A DNA stretch of 64,000 nt from DATAYA01 sp963754235 (GTDB taxonomy: Bacteria; Pseudomonadota; Alphaproteobacteria; Acetobacterales; Acetobacteraceae). The notes below the pieces were generated by a model that was given only the letters and a program-made list of their open reading frames with translations, made no database searches and was not told the DNA's origin. The stretch is taken from contig CAVWFK010000018.1 in the NCBI GenBank assembly GCA_963754235.1, positions 241,368-305,367 on the forward strand. The letters run 5' to 3'. The translations under genes were made by a program, and so were the position numbers. Of this stretch, positions 33,984 through 41,398 are shown in pieces (within the stretch, counting starts at the first letter, position 1; each line of letters begins with the position of its first letter).

Positions 33984-34967
33984 ATGAACGCGATCGCGCC
34001 GCATGATCGGGCACGGGCCGCGCGTCTGGTGGAGGCCGGGACGGCGCGGTACTTTGCCGAGCGGCGGGCCGGGGTGGGTCGCTTCGTCGATCGGCATTTC
34101 GCCTGGCGCGGTGCGCTGCGGCTGCACCAGGCGGCGCTGGGCTGGGACGTACTGCGCGCACCCGCGAACATCGCGCTCGGGCTGCCGAATTTCGCGCTGC
34201 ACGTGGCGTCGCTGGCGGCCGGCCGGCTGGGGGCTGGTCGCGCTGCGCGGGCACTCGACCGACGGCTGCTGCTGCGCACGGCGGTCGCGCGCGAGGTGGA
34301 GTGGCTGATCTGGACCGAACTGCTCGAACTGCCGTTCGCGCAGGATGGACGGCACAGCGAGCGCGACGCGCTGGCCGAGGCGATCCTGGCCGAAGCGGCG
34401 GCGGAGCCGGATGTGGCCGAGGCGCTGGCGGCGATTGGCCGGCACGGCGGCGATGCGGCGTTCCGGGCACGGCTCGCGGCCGCGATCGAGACCTATGCCG
34501 GATCGCGCGCGGCGGCCGCCGAGATCACGACGGCGCTGGTGACGATGGGTGCCGGGGCGCTGGCGCTGAAGCAGCTTACGCCGGGTGTCGCGACCTTGGG
34601 GCCAGGCCTGGCGGCGGTGATGGCGCAACAGGCGGCGATCGCGTCCTTCCCGCTTGGCGCCGGGCTGGGCGGGGTGTGGTACTCGCTGTTTCCGGCGGCG
34701 CCGTCGGCGGCGCTGGTGACAGGTCTGACGGTCGGGCTGATGGGGGCGGCGGCGTTCTTCACCGCGTTCACCGGCGTGGTCACCGACCCGTTGCAGCGGC
34801 GCGTGGGGTTGCACCGGCGGCGGCTGTTGCTGATGATCGCGGCGCTGGAACGCCAGATGCAGGATCCAGCGGCGCCGGCCTACGCGCTGCGCGATCATTA
34901 CGTGGCGCGGGTCGTCGATCTGCTGGATCTGCTCGGATCGGCATGGCGGCTCGCGCATCTCGGCTAA
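33984..34967 (+). CDS. conserved membrane-associated protein of unknown function
   Basis: This 327-residue protein has an amphipathic N-terminal half (VEAGTARYFAERRAGVGRFV at the start) and a C-terminal half with two or three hydrophobic stretches (about residues 175-275, including VWYSLFPAAPSAALVTGL and LMGAAAFFTAFTGV). It resembles hypothetical proteins I have seen in Rhodospirillales (possibly the DUF6635 group), but I am not certain. A lipoprotein gene overlaps its end by 25 bases, so the two are co-translated. It may be an inner-membrane protein working with that lipoprotein. Confidence 0.7.
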   Translation: MNAIAPHDRARAARLVEAGTARYFAERRAGVGRFVDRHFAWRGALRLHQAALGWDVLRAPANIALGLPNFALHVASLAAGRLGAGRAARALDRRLLLRTAVAREVEWLIWTELLELPFAQDGRHSERDALAEAILAEAAAEPDVAEALAAIGRHGGDAAFRARLAAAIETYAGSRAAAAEITTALVTMGAGALALKQLTPGVATLGPGLAAVMAQQAAIASFPLGAGLGGVWYSLFPAAPSAALVTGLTVGLMGAAAFFTAFTGVVTDPLQRRVGLHRRRLLLMIAALERQMQDPAAPAYALRDHYVARVVDLLDLLGSAWRLAHLG

Positions 34968-35281
34968 GGGCGGCCGCGGGCGCGCTGGCGGCGCTGGCGC
35001 TTGCCGGCTGCGGGTCGGCGGCGCTGGACCAGCGCCGGGCGGCGCTCTCGGCATTGATCGGGCGGCCGGAGACCGAGGCGGTGCGGGCACTCGGGGTGCC
35101 GGAGACGAGCTACGCTCTCGGCGATGCGCGGGTGCTGGTGTGGCGGCAGACCGAGGCCTGGCGGGTGCCGGGCGCGCCGGGGATTCCGGGCTGGGCGAGC
35201 TTCCGCTGCACAACGAGCGTGGTGGTGCGGCGCGGCCTCGTCTCCAGCTTCGACCTGCGCGGGAACGGCTGCGCGGGGTGA
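34943..35281 (+). CDS. small lipoprotein of unknown function
   Basis: This 112-residue protein has a short lipoprotein signal with lipobox LAGC (cysteine 23, in ALALAGCGSA). The rest contains GRPETEAVRALGVPETSYAL and WRQTEAW, a pattern that recalls small outer-membrane SmpA/BamE-like or RcsF-like lipoproteins, but similarity is weak. It overlaps the preceding membrane-protein gene by 25 bases. A hairpin on the other strand's gene lies just past its stop. Confidence 0.7.
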   Translation: MAARASRLRAAAGALAALALAGCGSAALDQRRAALSALIGRPETEAVRALGVPETSYALGDARVLVWRQTEAWRVPGAPGIPGWASFRCTTSVVVRRGLVSSFDLRGNGCAG

Positions 35282-35287
35282 GAAAGC

Positions 35288-35316
35288 AGAAGGGCCCCGG
35301 CTTGCGCCGGAGCCCT
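35288..35316 (-). terminator. intrinsic terminator of the minus-strand mini-gene
   Basis: On the minus strand GGGCTCCGGC-GCAA-GCCGGGGCCC forms a 9 bp GC stem with one mismatch and is followed by TTCTGCTTTCT. The plus-strand side lacks a T-run, so it mainly terminates minus-strand transcripts. It lies about 40 bases beyond the stop of the 23-codon frame. Confidence 0.65.
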
Positions 35317-35356
35317 CCACATTGCGTGACGACCGAGCGGTCGCCATCGACCGGGT

Positions 35357-35428
35357 TCAGCCGATCCGGGTCACTCCCGAGGCGGGGGTCCAGGTCGCAG
35401 CGGTCCTCGGCATCAGACAATGAGACAC
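35357..35428 (-). CDS. 23-codon mini-gene with perfect extended Shine-Dalgarno
   Basis: GTG at 35428 opens a 23-residue frame (begins MSHCLMPRTAATWTP, ends GVTRIG) with a TGA stop. AAAGGAGGTGATCCA ends directly before the GTG and is complementary to the whole 16S 3' tail, with the GGAGG core seven bases from the start. A terminator-like hairpin follows, so the transcript would be about 150-170 nt and encode nothing else. It could be a leader or small peptide, a translation-related decoy RNA, or chance; the combination of signals makes chance unlikely. I do not recognise the peptide. Confidence 0.6.
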   Translation of the reverse strand: MSHCLMPRTAATWTPASGVTRIG

Positions 35429-35443
35429 TGGATCACCTCCTTT
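35429..35443 (-). promoter_or_regulatory. 15-base Shine-Dalgarno, complement of the 16S rRNA 3' tail
   Basis: The plus strand here reads CTGGATCACCTCCTTTC (35428-35444), identical to the end of 16S rRNA. Read on the minus strand it is the longest possible ribosome-binding sequence and sits at ideal distance from GTG 35428. Bases upstream in true 16S genes are absent, so it is not a longer rRNA fragment. Confidence 0.75.
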
Positions 35444-35553
35444 CAGTTTGGTTGCGGATAGCCGCCAAGGTGGCGCGGCCGGCCGCCGGATGCAAGTTTT
35501 TTGCCCGAGTTGCCAAGGCGGCTTCATTCTGGTGGGCATAGGCGCATGAGCGA

Positions 35554-35578
35554 GATCGCGAGCCGCCGCTTGGCGGCG
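35554..35578. repeat. 25 bp piece of the dispersed repeat seen at 6101-6207
   Basis: GATCGCGAGCCGCCGCTTGG plus five more bases is the reverse complement of 6175-6199 with one difference. The rest of the element is not found around it. The 35444-35655 interval otherwise shows no gene that I can support; it must hold the mini-gene promoter. Confidence 0.6.
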
Positions 35579-35655
35579 GGTCGGCGCCGGGGCTGGCGAA
35601 CCGGACGGCCGAAGAACAGGGCCGGATCAGGCTCGCCGCGCCTGAGAACAGGGGT

Positions 35656-36174
35656 TTATCTCGCCGCAGCGGGTGTGGTGGCTCTGGGTCTTGCCGCAGG
35701 CTCGCCAGTGAGCTGCGCGGCGCGGCGGTTCAGCGCCGCCACGATCAGCCCGATCGCCTCGGTGTGCCAGCGCTTGACCGCCTTGTGGTCGGCGCCGAGC
35801 ACCGCGCCGAGGCGGCGCCAACTGAACAGGTGCCGCTCGGTCATCGGACTGACCAGCGCGCGGGCGCCGACAATGCGGCGCAGCACGTAGCGTTCGCGCG
35901 GGATCAGGGTGATCCACGCCAGCGCCTCGTCCATGCGATCGATCTTGGTCGCGTCGGGGACCGCCGGGCGGGCCCGCTCCGGCGTCCAGCCATAGGCATC
36001 CAGTGCGGTGCGCACGATCTCGATGCGGCTCTGGCGGAGCTGCGTCGAGGGGCCGGTGTGGGGCAGCGCGAGCAGGGTCATTCCGGCCTCCTCCAGCCGG
36101 TAGATCACCAGGTCGGCGTCGTAGGCCGGCAGCCTGACCGCGGCGGTGGGCGCCGGGGCGTGGGACGCGCTCAT
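35656..36174 (-). CDS. DUF6362-like protein with C-terminal helix-turn-helix
   Basis: This 172-residue protein opens MSASHAPAPTAAVRLPAYDA and contains YRLEEAGMTLLALPHTGPST, DEALAWITLIPRERYVLRRI and a C-terminal HTH-like segment SWRRLGAVLGADHKAVKRWH (about residues 123-142). It matches my memory of the DUF6362 family. The last motif resembles sigma-70-region-4 or terminase small subunit HTHs. The ATG overlaps the upstream gene's stop (ATGA). It is probably a DNA-binding regulator; a phage origin is possible. Confidence 0.7.
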   Translation of the reverse strand: MSASHAPAPTAAVRLPAYDADLVIYRLEEAGMTLLALPHTGPSTQLRQSRIEIVRTALDAYGWTPERARPAVPDATKIDRMDEALAWITLIPRERYVLRRIVGARALVSPMTERHLFSWRRLGAVLGADHKAVKRWHTEAIGLIVAALNRRAAQLTGEPAARPRATTPAAAR

Positions 36175-36485
36175 GCGAACACCGGATACGGATAGGGACT
36201 GCCGGCGAGCGAGGTGTGCTCGGTGAGCACGGCCCAGGCGATCGGGTGGCCGGGCGGCAGCGGCGGCCGGTCGGTCACCGGCGGCGCAGGTGGCCGTGCC
36301 TCCGGCACGACGGGGGCGGCGGCCGGTGGTCCGACGGCGCCGCGCAGCAGCAACAGGCCGCGCGTGACTACGCTGTTCCGGCCGACCGCGAGGAGATGGG
36401 CGATCGCGTCCCAGGTGGCGCCGGCATCGCGCAGGCGCAGGATTTCCCTGTCGGCCTGTTCCGTCCAGAAAATGCGTTGCGGCAT
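36171..36485 (-). CDS. GcrA-like small helix-turn-helix protein
   Basis: This 104-residue protein has an N-terminal Myb/GcrA-type domain: WTEQADREILRLRDAGATWD then AIAHLLAVGRNSVVTRG, matching the W-T and R-N-S-V pattern of GcrA, the alphaproteobacterial cell-cycle regulator. The rest is a proline-rich tail without the GcrA sigma-70-binding region, so it is not GcrA itself. It is first in a two-gene operon with the DUF6362-like gene. Its ribosome site lies inside a hairpin (36491-36509). Confidence 0.65.
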   Translation of the reverse strand: MPQRIFWTEQADREILRLRDAGATWDAIAHLLAVGRNSVVTRGLLLLRGAVGPPAAAPVVPEARPPAPPVTDRPPLPPGHPIAWAVLTEHTSLAGSPYPYPVFA

Positions 36486-36490
36486 TGGAC

Positions 36491-36509
36491 CCTCGTCTCA
36501 GTGACGAGG
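36491..36509 (-). promoter_or_regulatory. 7 bp hairpin or operator that buries the ribosome site
   Basis: On the minus strand CCTCGTC-ACTGA-GACGAGG is a perfect inverted repeat. Its 3' arm contains the GAGG ribosome site, five bases before the ATG at 36485. It could be an autoregulatory operator or an RNA structure that closes the ribosome site. Confidence 0.5.
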
Positions 36510-36511
36510 TC

Positions 36512-36539
36512 ATGTTAGTATAAGTAACGCATAGGTCAA
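36512..36539 (-). promoter_or_regulatory. possible promoter of the GcrA-like/DUF6362 operon
   Basis: Minus-strand TTGACC (36539-36534), a 16-base spacer and TAACAT (36517-36512) form a plausible -35/-10 pair just ahead of the hairpin. This stretch is AT-rich compared with the surroundings. TATACT also occurs within the spacer. Confidence 0.4.
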
Positions 36540-36561
36540 GCAGTACTAACTGGCCGTTAAA

Positions 36562-36660
36562 GATTCTGTCGCGAGGAGCGCAGCGGCGAAGCGATCCAGG
36601 CCGACCACTCCGTGCTGCACGCCCCCGGTCGCGACGCCGCCAGGCGGCGGCCCGCGCAAT
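36562..36660. repeat. diverged relative of the dispersed repeat at 6101-6207
   Basis: Shared blocks are GCGAGGAGCG, GAAGCGATCCAGGCC and CGACGCCGCCAGGCGGCGGC followed by CGCG, in the same order and spacing as at 6101-6207. The terminal repeats are eroded. It lies between the GcrA-like and DUF1127 genes. Confidence 0.6.
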
Positions 36661-36671
36661 CACAAGTGCCG

Positions 36672-36896
36672 TCAGAACATTGACTGCTCGATATCATCAT
36701 GGTCCGTGATGCGGGCCACGTGCCAGACCTGCCGCCGTTCCGCATCGAACGCGGCCTGGGCGCGCGAGATGCCCAAATCCTGAAGCATCCGGTCATCGAG
36801 CTGGCTGAGGTCACGCCGCCTCGCCCAGGCCTGCATGGCCTGACCGAACCCCTGCCGGAAGCGGGAGAACGGGGCGGTGATCTGCTGAGCGGTCAT
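36672..36896 (-). CDS. DUF1127 family small protein
   Basis: This 74-residue protein contains the DUF1127 core WARRRDLSQLDDRMLQDLGI then SRAQAAFDAERR (about residues 24-55). DUF1127 proteins are small, arginine-rich and often RNA-related; in Rhodobacter one such gene (ccaF1) is linked to stress sRNAs. AGGAGG precedes the ATG. It is divergent from a LysR gene, about 90 bases away, which could regulate it. Function here is unknown. Confidence 0.85.
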   Translation of the reverse strand: MTAQQITAPFSRFRQGFGQAMQAWARRRDLSQLDDRMLQDLGISRAQAAFDAERRQVWHVARITDHDDIEQSMF

Positions 36897-36986
36897 CGGA
36901 GCCTCCTGCGTGCTGGGTTGCTGGAGGAAAAATGGTTCGTGACCTTGAATTAAGGAAACGAATTGCGCTTATCATGGGAATCAGCA

Positions 36987-37904
36987 ATGGTGATGACCGT
37001 GCAAAACCCAGCCGCCATCGATCCCGACCTGCTGCGCGCTTTCGCGTTCATCGCCGAGGAGGGCAGTTTCACCCGCGCCGCCGAGCGGGTGGGGCGCACG
37101 CAATCCGCGGTGTCGATGCAGGTGCAGCGGCTGGAGGCAGTCCTTGGCCAGCGCGTGCTGCAACGCAGCAAGGGCGGGGCCGTGCAGTTGACGCCACACG
37201 GCCAATTCCTCCTGGAGCGCTCGCGCGACCTGCTGGCGCTGAACGACGAGATCTGGAGCGCCTTTCACGCGCCCAACGTGCGCGGCACGGTGCGGCTTGG
37301 CACGCCGGATGACTACGCGCTCGCCTATCTGCCGGGGGCCTTGAAGCGCTTCGCCGACAGCCATCCGGCGGTCGAGGTTGATGTGCTGTGCATGCCTAGC
37401 ACTGATCTTTTCACGCGGCTGCGCGCCGGCGAGCTCGACCTGATTCTGTGCAGCGCGGGACCGGAATCGGCGCACTGGCCGGAGGCCTTGGAATTGTGGC
37501 GCGGACCGCTGCAGTGGATCAGCGCCGAGCGCAACTCGCCGCACCGCCGCGATCCGCTGCCGCTGGCGCTGGCGGCGGGCGACTGCTGCTGGCGTCAGGC
37601 CGCGTTGCGGGCGCTGGACAAAAGCGGCCGGCGCTATCGCGTCGCCTACACCTCGGCGACGCTCGCCGGCACGCACGCGCCGGTGCTGGCAGGGTTGGCG
37701 GTCACGGTTTCACCCATCGCTTGGCTGCCGGACGGACTGCGCGTGCTGCCGCCGGGCGAGGCGCTACCGGATCTGCCTGACTGCGCCATCCTGCTGCTGA
37801 AGGCCCGCGAGCCGCGCGAGCGGGTGGTCGAGGTGCTGGCCGACCACATCGCCGCGACTTTCGGCATCGAGCGGCCGGTGAACGGCAGCAAGATTGCCGC
37901 ATAA
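36987..37904 (+). CDS. LysR family transcriptional regulator
   Basis: This regulator of about 305 residues has an N-terminal HTH (LLRAFAFIAEEGSFTRAAER then TQSAVSMQVQRLEAVLGQRV) and an effector domain starting RGTVRLGTPDDYALAYLPG. The start is uncertain: ATG 36987, ATG 36993, or TTG 36963, which has AAGGAA at good spacing. It is divergent from the DUF1127 gene and converges on the threonine aldolase gene. The effector is unknown. Confidence 0.9.
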   Translation: MVMTVQNPAAIDPDLLRAFAFIAEEGSFTRAAERVGRTQSAVSMQVQRLEAVLGQRVLQRSKGGAVQLTPHGQFLLERSRDLLALNDEIWSAFHAPNVRGTVRLGTPDDYALAYLPGALKRFADSHPAVEVDVLCMPSTDLFTRLRAGELDLILCSAGPESAHWPEALELWRGPLQWISAERNSPHRRDPLPLALAAGDCCWRQAALRALDKSGRRYRVAYTSATLAGTHAPVLAGLAVTVSPIAWLPDGLRVLPPGEALPDLPDCAILLLKAREPRERVVEVLADHIAATFGIERPVNGSKIAA

Positions 37905-37924
37905 CGACGCATGGCCGAGGACGG

Positions 37925-38983
37925 TTAGCGCACCACGGCTCGGAACACTGCCAGTGCCTCCGCGACCTGTGCCGCCGACACGTCGAGATGCGTGCAGGCG
38001 CGAGCGCGGAACTCGCCGCTCACCGAGACCATCACGCCCTCGGCGCGCAGACGCTCGGCGATCGCCCCGGCGGCCAGGCCGGTGCCGGCGGTTTCGAAGA
38101 ACACCAGATTGGTCTCCGGCGTCTCGACCGTGATGCCTGGGATCTGGGCGAGGCCGCGGGCCAGTGCCTTGGCGTTGGCGTGGTCCTCGGCAAGCCGCTG
38201 CACGTTGTGGTCCAGCGCATAGAGACACGCCGCCGCACAGATGCCGCCCTGGCGCATCGAGCCGCCGAGCCGCTGCTTCCAGCGCCACGCTGCGTCGATG
38301 AAGTCGGCGGGCCCGGCCAGCACCGCGCCGAGCGGCGCGCCGAGGCCCTTGGTGAAGTCGAGCCACACACTGTCATAGCCGCGCGCGATCTCGTCAGCCG
38401 GGACCCCGAGTGCGACCGCCGCGTTCATCAGCCGCGCGCCGTCCATGTGGGTCGCCATGCCGTGCGCGTGCGCGACCTCGGCGACCGCATCGAGGGCGGC
38501 GACCGGCCAGCAGGCGCCACCGCCGAGATTGGCGGTCTGCTCGACCGCGACCAGACGCTGGGGGGGCGCGTAGCGGGTGCGCGGACGGATTGCCGCCGCG
38601 AGCGTCTCGACGCTGAACTGCCCGCGCGCGCCCGGCAGGCCGCGCACCATCAGACCCGAGATGGCGCCCGGCGCGCCGCCTTCGCTGGTCAGGATGTGCG
38701 CGGTCTCGTGCGCCAGCACCTCCTCGCCGGGGCGGCCGTGGGTCGCGAGCGCCACCTGGTTGCACATCGTCCCCGACGGCAGGAAAACCGCCGCCTGCTT
38801 GCCGAGCAGGGTCGCCATGCGGTCGCAGAGCGCCCAGACGGTCGGGTCGTCACCGTGCTGCTCGTCGCCGAGCGGCGCCTCCATCATCGCCTCCTTCATC
38901 GCGCGAGAGGGGCGGGTCTGAGTGTCGGAATAGAGGTTGACGCGGACCGGGGCGGCGGTGTCGTGGCGGGCGGGCGTGAGCAT
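37925..38983 (-). CDS. L-threonine aldolase-like PLP enzyme (beta-eliminating lyase family)
   Basis: This 352-residue enzyme of the fold-type I PLP group matches low-specificity threonine aldolase: NLYSDTQTRPSRAMKEAM near the start, the substrate region GDEQHGDDPTVWAL, AHGMATHMDGARLMNAAVAL and the PLP lysine in DFTKGLGAPLGAVLAG. It cleaves beta-hydroxy amino acids such as threonine to glycine and an aldehyde. It is transcribed alone. The open frame starts with ATG 38983, consistent with the family. Confidence 0.9.
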   Translation of the reverse strand: MLTPARHDTAAPVRVNLYSDTQTRPSRAMKEAMMEAPLGDEQHGDDPTVWALCDRMATLLGKQAAVFLPSGTMCNQVALATHGRPGEEVLAHETAHILTSEGGAPGAISGLMVRGLPGARGQFSVETLAAAIRPRTRYAPPQRLVAVEQTANLGGGACWPVAALDAVAEVAHAHGMATHMDGARLMNAAVALGVPADEIARGYDSVWLDFTKGLGAPLGAVLAGPADFIDAAWRWKQRLGGSMRQGGICAAACLYALDHNVQRLAEDHANAKALARGLAQIPGITVETPETNLVFFETAGTGLAAGAIAERLRAEGVMVSVSGEFRARACTHLDVSAAQVAEALAVFRAVVR

Positions 38984-39103
38984 GGCGGCGCGGCTCTCCT
39001 CGGGGCGAAAGGGCTGGGGGCGGCAGCGGGCGGGTAAGCAGGGGCGGGTAAGCAGCCGGCAGGTAAGCAGCCGTCGCCCTTCGCGCCAGAGCAGCCCGGC
39101 GGC

Positions 39104-39631
39104 TCAGTGCGTGGGCGATGCCGGCGATGGCCCGGGCGCGCTCAGGCCGAGCGCGCCATAGACACGGGCGCTCGGCGGCCAGCCGGCCATCACGGCGCCG
39201 CGCCAGGCGACCGCGGCCCATATAAGCCCCACCAGCACCACGATGGTCAGCGCCCAGCCGATCCAGACCGCGGTCGCGGCGCCGCCGCGCCCGGGTGGGG
39301 GCGCGACCGGGTGCGCGACCGGGCGCGCGACAGGGGCAACGTGGCGGCCGGGCGGCTCGGAGGTCACGCGCAGCGAGCCGTGCGCCGGCACCACGGGCGC
39401 CGGTACCACGGGCGCCGGAATCCGGTCAGGCTCGACTGTGGCCGGCTTTTCGGCTGGTGTCGGCTCGAGCAGAGCCCGGGCGCGGAGCATCGGCGCCGCA
39501 GCCTCCACCGTCGCCCTTGGCAGCGGCGCCCACTCGGCGTTGCAGCGGGCGCAGCGGACCCGCTTGCCGGGCGCGATCAGGGCGTCGGGCACGGTGTAGG
39601 CGGCCTGGCACTTGGGGCAGACGATGCGCAT
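39104..39631 (-). CDS. zinc-ribbon (MJ0042-type) membrane protein
   Basis: This 175-residue protein opens MRIVCPKCQAAYTVPDALI and continues RVRCARCNAEW, a CxxC-CxxC zinc ribbon of the MJ0042 type, then a Pro/Ala-rich linker and one membrane helix (about residues 120-142, AVWIGWALTIVVLVGLIW). Proteins of this kind sit next to ftsE in many alphaproteobacteria. It is divergent from ftsE, 114 bases away. The role is unproven; the cytoplasmic ribbon may sense or bind a partner. Confidence 0.85.
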   Translation of the reverse strand: MRIVCPKCQAAYTVPDALIAPGKRVRCARCNAEWAPLPRATVEAAAPMLRARALLEPTPAEKPATVEPDRIPAPVVPAPVVPAHGSLRVTSEPPGRHVAPVARPVAHPVAPPPGRGGAATAVWIGWALTIVVLVGLIWAAVAWRGAVMAGWPPSARVYGALGLSAPGPSPASPTH

Positions 39632-39744
39632 GGCGCGATCCTCGGCGTGGTACGGCACCGACACAATATGCCCTTCCCGCGACATCCTCTTCCATGCAAA
39701 CCGGGGGAAGTGGCAAGAGTGAAACCGGCTGGCGGGAAGCCTGC

Positions 39745-40476
39745 ATGGTGCGTCTGGACGATGTTGCGCTGCATTACGGCGGGCCGGATGGCGGCTCGGC
39801 GGTGCTGCACGGGCTGAGCTTTGCGATTCCCGACGGCGGCTTCCGCTGGCTGATCGGACCCTCCGGCGCCGGCAAGACCAGCCTGCTGCGGCTGCTCTAC
39901 CTCGCGGTGCGGCCGACGCGCGGGCGTCTAGAAGTGCTAGGTGTGCGGGTCGATCGCGCCGAGCGGCGCGCGCTGCCGCGGCTGCGGCGGCGAATCGGGG
40001 TGGTGTTTCAGGATTTTCGCCTGCTGCCGCACCTCTCGGCGTACGAGAACGTCGCGCTGCCGCTGCGCATCGCCGGACGGCCGGAGGGCCCGATCCGCGC
40101 CGACGTCGCCGAGATGCTGGGCTGGGTCGGGCTGGCCCGTCGCCAGCACGCGCGCCCGGCCGAGCTCTCGGGCGGCGAGCAGCAGCGAGTCGCGATCGCG
40201 CGTGCGGTGATCACCCGCCCCAGCCTGTTGCTGGCCGATGAGCCGACCGGTAATCTCGACGAGACCCAGGCCGAGCGGCTGATGCAATTGCTCAAGGAAA
40301 TGAACCGGCTGGGCACCACCGTCGTCGTCGCGACCCATAACGACGGACTGGTCGCCCGCCACCCGGCGCGCGCCCTGCTGCTGGAGCACGGCCGGCTGAT
40401 GGGCGAGGCGGGGGCGGCCCCGCCGCGCCACCCCGCCGGCGCGCCGCGGGAGAGGCAAGATGGCGCGCTCGCGTAG
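39745..40476 (+). CDS. ftsE: cell division ATP-binding protein FtsE
   Basis: This 243-residue ATPase has Walker A GPSGAGKTS, the Q-loop VVFQDFRLLPHLSAYENVAL, signature LSGGEQQRVAIARAV and Walker B LLLADEPTGNLDE. With FtsX it forms the complex that controls murein hydrolases at the septum. The ATG at 39745 opens MVRLDDVALHYGG; GCGGGAAG lies upstream. A C-terminal tail of about 20 residues extends past the core. It overlaps ftsX by 17 bases. Confidence 0.93.
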   Translation: MVRLDDVALHYGGPDGGSAVLHGLSFAIPDGGFRWLIGPSGAGKTSLLRLLYLAVRPTRGRLEVLGVRVDRAERRALPRLRRRIGVVFQDFRLLPHLSAYENVALPLRIAGRPEGPIRADVAEMLGWVGLARRQHARPAELSGGEQQRVAIARAVITRPSLLLADEPTGNLDETQAERLMQLLKEMNRLGTTVVVATHNDGLVARHPARALLLEHGRLMGEAGAAPPRHPAGAPRERQDGALA

Positions 40477-41398
40477 AGCATCGCGGCGGCGGCCGGCGCG
40501 CCTCGATGACCTCGGCCTGCGGCGCGCCCTCTCGGATCGGCTGCTGCCGCTGCTGGTCGGCGCGATGGCGTTCCTCGCCGTGCTCGCACTGGCCGGCGCG
40601 ATCGGCGCCTCCTCGCTGGCGGCACGATGGCAGCAGGGCGCGACCTCGGAGCTGACGGTGCAGCTGCCGCACCCGGACGGGGCGGCAGCCGGCACCACCG
40701 GCAGGCGGCTCGACCGGGTGCTTTCCATCCTCCACGCGGCCCCGGGCGTCGCCGCGGCACGGGCGCTCAACGGGACGGAGCTTGACGCGCTGCTGCGGCC
40801 GTGGCTGGGCAGCGGCGCGGGGCGGCTCGCGCTGCCGCTGCCGGCGGTGGTGCAGGTTCGGCTCGCCGATCCGCCGCCCGACATGGACGCGCTGGCGGCG
40901 CGTCTTGCGGCCGCCGCGCCGGGCACGCTGATCGAACAGCAGGGCGTGTGGATCGAACGGCTCACGGCCCTCGCGCGCAGCTTGCAGGCGGCCGCGACGC
41001 TGGCGCTGCTGGTGGTAGCGCTGGTCGCGGCGGCGGTGGTCGCGGTCGCGACCCGGGCGGGGCTCGCGGCGCGGCGCGAGGCGATCGAGATCGTGCATGG
41101 CCTCGGCGCGACCGACGGCTACATCGCGCGCCGCTTCGCCCGCCGCACCACCCTGCTGGCCGCCGCCGGGGGGGCCGTGGGCGCGCTCGCCGCAGTGCCG
41201 CTGTTGCTGGTGCTCGGGGGGCTGACCGCGCCCTTCGCCGCCGGGCAGGAGAACGCGGCGTTGGACGCGGGGGGCGTGCTCGCGGCAGTGCCGGCCACGC
41301 TCTGGCTCGCGGTGCCGTCGCTGCCGGTGGCTGCGGCGCTGATCGGCTGGGTCACCGCGCAGGCCACGGTGCGGCGCTGGCTGCGGCGGCTGCCGTGA
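40460..41398 (+). CDS. ftsX: cell division protein FtsX
   Basis: This 312-residue membrane protein has the FtsX plan: an Arg-rich cytoplasmic start, a first membrane helix at about residues 30-52, a periplasmic domain, and three more helices near the C-terminus (about 175-200, 225-255 and 275-305). It overlaps ftsE by 17 bases, and its stop overlaps the ydcF-type GTG as GTGA. Sequence conservation is low, but position and topology are convincing. Confidence 0.88.
   Translation: MARSRRASRRRPARLDDLGLRRALSDRLLPLLVGAMAFLAVLALAGAIGASSLAARWQQGATSELTVQLPHPDGAAAGTTGRRLDRVLSILHAAPGVAAARALNGTELDALLRPWLGSGAGRLALPLPAVVQVRLADPPPDMDALAARLAAAAPGTLIEQQGVWIERLTALARSLQAAATLALLVVALVAAAVVAVATRAGLAARREAIEIVHGLGATDGYIARRFARRTTLLAAAGGAVGALAAVPLLLVLGGLTAPFAAGQENAALDAGGVLAAVPATLWLAVPSLPVAAALIGWVTAQATVRRWLRRLP

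Noticed and set aside
35428..35444. Fragment of a 16S rRNA gene
   Set aside because: Only the 17-base tail matches. The bases that precede the tail in 16S genes are absent, so no rRNA gene is present; the extended ribosome-site reading on the other strand explains it better.
35501..35890. Forward 129-codon frame over the 3' end of the DUF6362-like gene
   Set aside because: It is antisense to a better supported gene and has a composition typical of shadow frames in GC-rich DNA.
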